Shown: positions 58,875 to 64,000 of the stretch, in pieces | How positions within the stretch are numbered: position 1 is the first letter of the stretch | Layout of the letters: each line of letters starts with the position of its first letter | Source of the DNA: Thauera terpenica 58Eu | GTDB taxonomy: Bacteria; Pseudomonadota; Gammaproteobacteria; Burkholderiales; Rhodocyclaceae | Length of the DNA: 64,000 nt | Assembly (NCBI RefSeq): GCF_000443165.1 | Contig: NZ_ATJV01000070.1 | Coordinates: forward strand, 62,001-126,000 | Direction: 5' to 3' | Made by a program: the position numbers and the translations under genes | The notes under the pieces: model-generated | Database searches by the model: none | What the model was told of the DNA's origin: nothing | Seen by the model: only the letters and a program-made list of their open reading frames with translations

Positions 58875-60728
58875 TCAGGCAAACGGCGGCAGGCGGGCCT
58901 TTCTCAGCGCCTCCTCGGAGTAAGGCTGGTAGGTCCCTGCCTCCTCGTCGCGCACATACAGGGGGTCGGAAAAGGCCTTGGGATCATAGCCCTGGCGCTG
59001 CAGATCGACCTTGCGCAGCTTGAAGGTGCTGGTGAGGTCAGCCACCCCGGACACACGCACGAACACGGGTGCGGCATAGGAAGGGAGGCGCTCTGCGGTG
59101 AGGTCGTAGAACAGCTTGGGGTCGAATTCATGGCCGGGCTGCATCACCACCGCCGCCATGCCTGCCCGCCCTTCGTGCTGCGGCACCTTCACGCCATAGA
59201 TGTTGAGCAATTCCATGCCGGGGTAATCCGACAAGGCATCGGCCACTTCAGCGGTGGACACATTTTCGCTCTTCCAGCGGAAGGTGTCGCCGATGCGGTC
59301 GACGAAGTACAGGTAGCCCTCGTCGTCGTAACGCAGCAGATCACCTGAGCTCCAGTAGGCATCGCCGTCGTTGAACACGTTGCGCAGGATCTTCTTTTCC
59401 GTTGCCTCGCGCGAGGTGTAGCCCTCGAAGCGCCCCGCGCCAACATCGGGATGATCGACGATGAAGGCGATGCCTTCGCCGACCTCGCCGGGCTGGCACA
59501 GGATGTATCGCCCGTTCTCGTCGCGCGGATGGCTCTCGGTCTCGACGTCGAAGCGCACCAGCCGCAGGTTCGACTTCTCCCAGTAGGGAATCCGCCCCAC
59601 GGAACCGGGGTAATTGTCGATGTTGATCACCGCGGTGTTGGCTTCGGTTGCACCCCAGCCCTCGAAGATCTGTACCTCACCGAAGCGCTCGATCCAGCGC
59701 GCCCAACTCTCGGGGGTGAGGCCTGCACCCAGCATGCAGCGCAAGCTGTGATTGCGGTCATCCTCGTGCGCCGGCGCGTTGAGCAGGTAACGACAGATCT
59801 CGCCGATGTACTGCACCACGGTGATGCCGTGCTTGCGCACGTCCGACCAGAACTCACGCGTGCTGAACTTGCGCCGCAAGAAGATGCTGGCGCCGCACTT
59901 GAGCGCCGTCGATACCACCGAGGTTGCCGCCGCGCCGTGATACAGCGGCAGGCAGCAATAGAACACATCGTCAGGGCCTGTCTTCAGCGTCACCTCCATG
60001 ACGTCGCCCGAAGACATCCAGCGCATGTGACTGTAACGCGCCGCCTTGGGCAGGCCGGTGGTGCCCGAAGTGAAGATCAGCAGCATGCTCTCTTCGGCGC
60101 GCACGCCCGCGCGCCCTGCGCGCGGATAGGTGGTGCGCGGCGCGGCGCCGACCTCGGCGGTGATGTCGGCCGTGAGGATCTCGCGATCCGCAGCAGTGGC
60201 GGGCTTTTCAGCGTCGGCCACGACGTAGAGCGGCCGTGCGGGGCGGTCTTCGGTGAGGGCAAAATTCGCCAGACACTCCTCGCCGACGATGAACGCCTTG
60301 GCCTCGACCGTCTCCAGCGCATGCGCCAGCGGGCGCCCGCTGACCTGAGTGTTGATGACCGCGGTGACGATGCCAAGCTTGGCCAGACCTAGCCAGTAGA
60401 AGAAGAACTCGGGTCGGTTCTCCATGGCGAGGGCACACACGTCGCCGCAGCGCAGGCCGCGCGCATGCAAGGCGTGCGCAACCTGATTGGCACGCGCGTC
60501 GACTTCGGCATAGCTCAGGCGCTGTTCGCCGTAGACGAGAAAAACCCTGTCGCCATGGCTGGCGACCTTCTCCTCGAAGCGGTCGGCGAGCGTGTAATGA
60601 TCGCCGGGCTTGATCTGCATTGCGGCACGCGAACGCAGGTCGAGCTTGGCCTGTGTTTCGTCGCGGGAAACGGGCTTGCGCGAACCGGTAACACGACGCG
60701 GCACAAGATCGGATGCGGATGCGGTCAT
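58875..60728 (-). CDS. acyl-CoA synthetase (FATP/FadD6-type)
   Basis: A 617-residue AMP-forming acyl-CoA ligase. The AMP-binding signature is LLIFTSGTTGLPKAAR near residue 210, followed by GWGATEAN, YWSSGDLL and DRIGDTFRWKSENVSTAEV, a pattern of the very-long-chain/FATP subfamily that includes steroid and bile-acid CoA ligases (family knowledge). It should activate a carboxylated side chain or ring-degradation acid with CoA and ATP. It is the last gene of an operon with an SDR and an NTF2-like gene. ATG at 60728 is supported by GAGAGGGACAC upstream. Confidence 0.9.
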   Translation of the reverse strand: MTASASDLVPRRVTGSRKPVSRDETQAKLDLRSRAAMQIKPGDHYTLADRFEEKVASHGDRVFLVYGEQRLSYAEVDARANQVAHALHARGLRCGDVCALAMENRPEFFFYWLGLAKLGIVTAVINTQVSGRPLAHALETVEAKAFIVGEECLANFALTEDRPARPLYVVADAEKPATAADREILTADITAEVGAAPRTTYPRAGRAGVRAEESMLLIFTSGTTGLPKAARYSHMRWMSSGDVMEVTLKTGPDDVFYCCLPLYHGAAATSVVSTALKCGASIFLRRKFSTREFWSDVRKHGITVVQYIGEICRYLLNAPAHEDDRNHSLRCMLGAGLTPESWARWIERFGEVQIFEGWGATEANTAVINIDNYPGSVGRIPYWEKSNLRLVRFDVETESHPRDENGRYILCQPGEVGEGIAFIVDHPDVGAGRFEGYTSREATEKKILRNVFNDGDAYWSSGDLLRYDDEGYLYFVDRIGDTFRWKSENVSTAEVADALSDYPGMELLNIYGVKVPQHEGRAGMAAVVMQPGHEFDPKLFYDLTAERLPSYAAPVFVRVSGVADLTSTFKLRKVDLQRQGYDPKAFSDPLYVRDEEAGTYQPYSEEALRKARLPPFA

Positions 60729-60783
60729 GTGTCCCTCTCCATTCTGTTTTCTAAAGATTTTGGCAAGATGTACGGCGCTGCAT

Positions 60784-61425
60784 TCAGCGCACGCGAATCC
60801 TGGGGTCGGGCGCACCGCGGCGCATGGTGGCGAGGAACTGCTCCATCGGCGCCGGCGCCGCCACTTCGGGCAATTCGTCCTTGCCCGGGCGCTCGGCCCA
60901 GAACGCCTTCCACGACGGGAACAGGTCGTGGAATGAACCCTGATAGGGCTCGCGCCCCGGCCAGCGCATCTTGCGCTCGCCAATGGGCGGCTTGTTGAGG
61001 TCGGTGGCGTACCAGTAGCACGGCAAGCGGCGGCGGAAAAACCACTCGCCGTCGACGCGCTCGTAATCATCCCAATACAACATCTGCATGATCACCCACT
61101 CCGGGCCGGTCTCATGCTCGTTCTTGGAATACACCAGGCCAGTGGCGTGATCCGGGTCCGAGAACTCGATGATGTGCTGGCCAAGGTGGTGCGAGGTGCC
61201 GGAAAACTGGTCGCGCAGGGTGCTGTCCACCCAGGCCTTGAGATGGGCACGACCCACTTTCTCGCGCCCCACGCGAATGTCGGGCGCGAACAGGTTTACA
61301 TGGGCGTCGATGTCGCGCATGTCGAGCGACAGCGAATACTTGCCTGCCAGCTGACGGATGGCGTCGATGGACTCGAGGCGGTCGATACGCGCGAGCAGGT
61401 CGGTGGGGAGCGAGGAGCTTGTCAT
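60784..61425 (-). CDS. NTF2/SnoaL-like protein, long form
   Basis: A 213-residue protein whose first 140 residues form an NTF2-like domain (DRLESIDAIRQLAGKYSLSLDMRDIDAHVNLFAPDI...GQHIIEFSDPDHATGLVYSKNEH). The C-terminal 60 residues are an extension rich in Trp and Pro (FPSWKAFWAERPGKDE). It lies 11 bp after the SDR and 55 bp before the acyl-CoA synthetase. It resembles in layout the shorter homologue at 4302-4751, also next to an SDR. A dehydratase or isomerase role on a steroid is plausible but unproven. Confidence 0.8.
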   Translation of the reverse strand: MTSSSLPTDLLARIDRLESIDAIRQLAGKYSLSLDMRDIDAHVNLFAPDIRVGREKVGRAHLKAWVDSTLRDQFSGTSHHLGQHIIEFSDPDHATGLVYSKNEHETGPEWVIMQMLYWDDYERVDGEWFFRRRLPCYWYATDLNKPPIGERKMRWPGREPYQGSFHDLFPSWKAFWAERPGKDELPEVAAPAPMEQFLATMRRGAPDPRIRVR

Positions 61426-61436
61426 GTCCGCGCCGA

Positions 61437-62171
61437 TCAGATGAAGGCCATGCCACCGTTGACGGCGATGTTCTGCCCGGTGATGAAGCCGGCATCGTCG
61501 CTGGCGAGGAAGGCCGCAACGCGGGCGATTTCTTCCGGCTCGCACATGCGGCCCAGCGGGATGGCCTTGATCATCGACTGCATCCATTCGTCCGGAATAC
61601 CCGCCATCATCGGCGTGTTGGTCGGGCCGGGAACGATGGTGTTGACGCGAATGCCACTGGCGGCGAGTTCGCGCGCGATGCTGCGCGTGAGCCCCATGAC
61701 GCCGGCCTTGGACGCACAATAGTGGCTGGGACCTTCGCCGGTCATCGCCGCGGTGCTGGAGACGTTGATGAGGCTGCCCTTCGCTCCGCACTTCTGCATC
61801 AGGCGCGCGCCTTCGCGGCAGCACAGGAAGGTGCCGGTCAGGTTCACACCGATCACCCGCGTCCAGTTGTCGTCAGGCGTATCCAGGAAGGCGTCGACCG
61901 AACCGATGCCGGCGCTGTTGACGACCACGTCCAGGCGCCCGAAGCGCTCTTCGACTGCGGCGAAAGCGGCCTTCACCGCCGCCGGATCGGACACGTTGCA
62001 CGCCAGTGCCAGGCCGTTCGCACCAAACTCGCTCACCGCCGCCGAGGCCGCTTCCAGATTGATGTCCACCGCCACGACCTGCGCGCCTGCAGCACCAAAA
62101 TGCTGCACTACCGCCCGCCCCATGCCCTGACCGGCGCCGGTCACGAAAACCACCTTGTCTGCAAAGCTCAC
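61437..62171 (-). CDS. short-chain dehydrogenase
   Basis: A 244-residue classical SDR with TGAGQGMGRAV (residues 10-20), NSAGIGSVD, catalytic YCASKAGVMG, and the C-terminal ITGQNIAVNGGMAF. GTG at 62171 has AGGAG 7 nt upstream; the longer open frame starts upstream of the predicted transcript start. It is the first gene of the SDR / NTF2-like / acyl-CoA synthetase operon behind site S2. Oxidation of a hydroxyl on a steroid or bile acid is the contextual guess. Confidence 0.88.
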   Translation of the reverse strand: MSFADKVVFVTGAGQGMGRAVVQHFGAAGAQVVAVDINLEAASAAVSEFGANGLALACNVSDPAAVKAAFAAVEERFGRLDVVVNSAGIGSVDAFLDTPDDNWTRVIGVNLTGTFLCCREGARLMQKCGAKGSLINVSSTAAMTGEGPSHYCASKAGVMGLTRSIARELAASGIRVNTIVPGPTNTPMMAGIPDEWMQSMIKAIPLGRMCEPEEIARVAAFLASDDAGFITGQNIAVNGGMAFI

Positions 62172-62241
62172 AGTCGATCTCCTTGATTGTTGTAGGTCTA
62201 CGGGGGCCGCGTAACGGTCCTTGCCCGATGATGTGCCGAGC

Positions 62242-62285
62242 ATTTTTGTCGCGATGCATGGGGCCCACATCGTCCAATGAGACTA
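62242..62285 (-). promoter_or_regulatory. putative steroid-regulon promoter (SDR-FadD operon), site S2
   Basis: On the minus strand TAGTCTCATTGGACGAT (62285-62269) differs from site S1 at only 2 of 17 positions. After 21 nt follows AAAAAT (62247-62242), and ATGC directly overlaps its end in both S1 and S2. The predicted start is near 62235, leaving a 64-nt leader. Confidence 0.65.
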
Positions 62286-62337
62286 ATGCCGCCAGCTTTG
62301 CGCGGCAGCGCCCAATGCAGGACCAGTGGCAGCGCAT

Positions 62338-62381
62338 TCGTCTGAATGGACGATGCCGCAGACCATGTCCGACCCGACGAT
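62338..62381 (+). promoter_or_regulatory. putative steroid-regulon promoter (MFS-hydrolase operon), site S7
   Basis: TCGTCTGAATGGACGAT (62338-62354) matches site S1 at 14 of 17 positions, here on the plus strand. After 21 nt follows GACGAT (62376-62381). The predicted start near 62388 excludes the ATGs at 62353 and 62365 and favours GTG at 62449 for the transporter. Confidence 0.6.
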
Positions 62382-62448
62382 ACGCCACATCGCGCAGGCG
62401 GACCCACTGCGCCCCACCCCATTTCAGCCCCTCTCAGGGAGTCAGGTA

Positions 62449-63789
62449 GTGAGCACAAGCCAAGGCACTCCACAACGCGCTACATGGCACACGCATTATG
62501 CGTTGTTGATGCTGGCGACGATCTACGTCTTCAACTACATCGACCGCCTGCTGATCTCCATCCTGATCGAGCCCATCAAGCTCGAGTTCGGCGTCAGCGA
62601 CACCCAGATCGGCCTGCTGTCGGGCGTCGCCTTTGCCATCTTCTACACCTTGTTCGGCTTCCCCATCGGCCGCCTGTCGGACCGCATCGGGCGCAAACCG
62701 GTGATCGCCCTCGCCTGCATTGCCTGGAGCGCCATGACCATGCTGTGCGGGGTGGCGACCAGCTTTGTCATGCTGTTGCTGTTTCGCATCGGCGTCGCCG
62801 TGGGTGAGGCCGGCGGCACCGCACCGTCGGTAGCCATGGTGGCGGACCTGTATCCACCAAAGCAGCGCTCACGCGCGCTGTCGGTGTTCATGATGGGACC
62901 CAGCCTGGGCGCCGTGCTGGGCCTGGGCCTGGGCGGCTGGATTGCACAGACCTACGGCTGGCGCACCGCCTTCATCGTCATCGGCGCCCCGGGGGTGGTG
63001 CTCGGCCTGCTGCTTTGGCTGACGGTACGCAGCCCACGCCCGCCCGCGCCTGCCGCACCCGTCGCCGGCGCTGCGCCGGAAAACTGGCGCACCACGCTGG
63101 TTGAGCTGCTCAAGACCCCGTCTTTCCTGCTCATCATGCTGGCCGGCACTCTGGCTGGTGTCATGGGCTACGCAATCGGCACCTGGAACCCAAGCTTCCT
63201 GATCCGCTCACATGGCACCAGCCTGCAAGATGCCGGCCTGCTCATCGGTCTGGGTGGAGGCATCACCGCCACCGTGGGCACCTTGCTGTGCGGCAGCGTC
63301 ACCGACCGCCTGGTGGCGCGCAATCCGGGCTGGCAGCTCGGCGTGCCGGTGCTGGCCTGCCTGATCAGTGTGCCGCTCGGACTGGCCTTTTATCTGTGGC
63401 CGGTCGGGATCGCGTTTCATATCGGCTCGATGGCCATCCCCGAGGCCTTTCTTTTCTACCTGGGCTTCAGCTTCGCCGCCACCTGGTGGGCAGTGCCCTT
63501 GTACGGCGCCATCAGCCACCTGTTCCCGGCCAACCGCCTGGGGCAGGCCACAGCCCTCTTCGTCATGAGCATCACCCTGTTCGGTGTCGGCCTCGGCCCC
63601 ATCATCGTCGGCGGCCTGAGCGACTTCTTCACCGCCAGCATCGGCACAGAGGCCTTGCGCTACGCGCTGGCGAGTACTGTGACGCTCTACGTGCTCACCG
63701 CCCTGTGCCTGCTGCTCGCAATCCCGGCCTACCGCCGGCAGATCGGCGCCGTGCCAGCGGCGCCCGCTGGCGCCAGCGCGCACGCCTGA
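62449..63789 (+). CDS. MFS transporter (spinster-like)
   Basis: A 446-residue major facilitator protein with twelve membrane helices. Motif A after helix 2 is GRLSDRIGRKPVIAL, and FNYIDRLLISILIEPIK at the end of helix 1 is typical of the spinster-type group found with steroid and aromatic-acid genes (family knowledge). GTG at 62449 has GGGAG 8 nt upstream and leaves a 19-residue cytoplasmic tail. ATGs at 62353 and 62365 are possible but lie upstream of the predicted transcript start. It is followed by the HsaD-type hydrolase after 40 bp, and steroid-acid uptake is likely. Confidence 0.88.
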   Translation: MSTSQGTPQRATWHTHYALLMLATIYVFNYIDRLLISILIEPIKLEFGVSDTQIGLLSGVAFAIFYTLFGFPIGRLSDRIGRKPVIALACIAWSAMTMLCGVATSFVMLLLFRIGVAVGEAGGTAPSVAMVADLYPPKQRSRALSVFMMGPSLGAVLGLGLGGWIAQTYGWRTAFIVIGAPGVVLGLLLWLTVRSPRPPAPAAPVAGAAPENWRTTLVELLKTPSFLLIMLAGTLAGVMGYAIGTWNPSFLIRSHGTSLQDAGLLIGLGGGITATVGTLLCGSVTDRLVARNPGWQLGVPVLACLISVPLGLAFYLWPVGIAFHIGSMAIPEAFLFYLGFSFAATWWAVPLYGAISHLFPANRLGQATALFVMSITLFGVGLGPIIVGGLSDFFTASIGTEALRYALASTVTLYVLTALCLLLAIPAYRRQIGAVPAAPAGASAHA

Positions 63790-63829
63790 GCCATCACCCT
63801 ATAACCAGACCCACCAGGAGACCCCACCC

Positions 63830-64000
63830 ATGACCTCACCCGACCTGCCCATCCCGCTCGACCAGTTTGCCGAACTCGACAACGGCCTGCGCCTGCACTA
63901 CCTTGATGTCGGCAGCGGACCGGTGGTGGTGTGGCTCCATGGCAGTGGCCCGGGAGCGAGCGGCTACAGCAACTTCAAGGGCAACTACCCGGCCTTTGTC
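63830..64000 (+). CDS. hsaD: meta-cleavage-product hydrolase, N-terminal part (HsaD/TesD-like)
   Basis: The first 57 residues of an alpha/beta-hydrolase, cut by the window edge. The oxyanion-hole motif WLHGSGPGASGYSNF is typical of C-C hydrolases that cleave ring-fission products, such as HsaD/TesD acting after HsaC (family knowledge). AGGAG lies 9 nt before the ATG. It is co-oriented with the transporter gene. The nucleophile elbow lies beyond the edge, so activity cannot be judged. Confidence 0.8.
   Translation, partial: MTSPDLPIPLDQFAELDNGLRLHYLDVGSGPVVVWLHGSGPGASGYSNFKGNYPAFV

Overview
The window looks like a chromosomal segment of a high-GC betaproteobacterium, most like a Rhodocyclales or Burkholderiales steroid degrader. 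This placement is inferred from gene content, codon bias and the YbhGFSR-, Kup- and SdhCDB-type proteins; no rRNA or tRNA gene is present to confirm it.

Bases 1-17,300 hold a long minus-strand run of about 18 genes read from 17.2 kb down to 1. It starts with a type I extradiol dioxygenase (HsaC/TesB type), then ipdA, ipdB, a crotonase, ipdC, an EchA20-type crotonase, two acyl-CoA dehydrogenases, a thiolase, several short-chain dehydrogenases, a Tat-exported amidase, an NTF2-like protein, ipdF, a MaoC hydratase, a second thiolase and two more acyl-CoA dehydrogenases. This is the gene set for opening and beta-oxidising steroid rings C and D. Bases 17.3-28.2 kb hold a lone FtsH, a hemerythrin, sdhC-sdhD-sdhB without sdhA, an FAD oxidoreductase, a hydroxysteroid-type dehydrogenase, a TesR-like LuxR regulator, and a divergent esterase plus Baeyer-Villiger monooxygenase pair.

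Bases 28.3-53.6 kb are an accessory island with lower GC in part. It contains a TetR-controlled YbhGFSR-like export pump with its own outer-membrane factor, a small tyrosine recombinase present twice as a direct repeat (the second copy broken), an IS91-like element with its own integrase, a kdpDE-kup potassium module with an IS1380-like element 15 bp upstream, a Ca2+/Na+ antiporter, an ExoD protein, and a cation P-type ATPase behind a yybP-ykoY manganese riboswitch. A parDE pair with a broken toxin lies at its right edge.

Bases 53.8-64 kb return to steroid catabolism: a DUF35-MaoC fusion with an Ltp2-like aldolase partner, a divergent periplasmic quinohaemoprotein alcohol dehydrogenase, an SDR / NTF2-like / acyl-CoA synthetase operon, an MFS transporter and the start of an HsaD/TesD-type hydrolase.

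The most notable result is a shared promoter architecture: a 17-bp site with core GTC-N7-ACGAT, followed after exactly 21 nt by a -10-like hexamer. It precedes the steroid operons on both sides of the island and the luxR gene itself. The site centre would lie about 42 bp upstream of the predicted transcript start, as expected for a LuxR-type activator. I read this as a self-regulated steroid regulon that an island has interrupted. All alignments here were made by eye.
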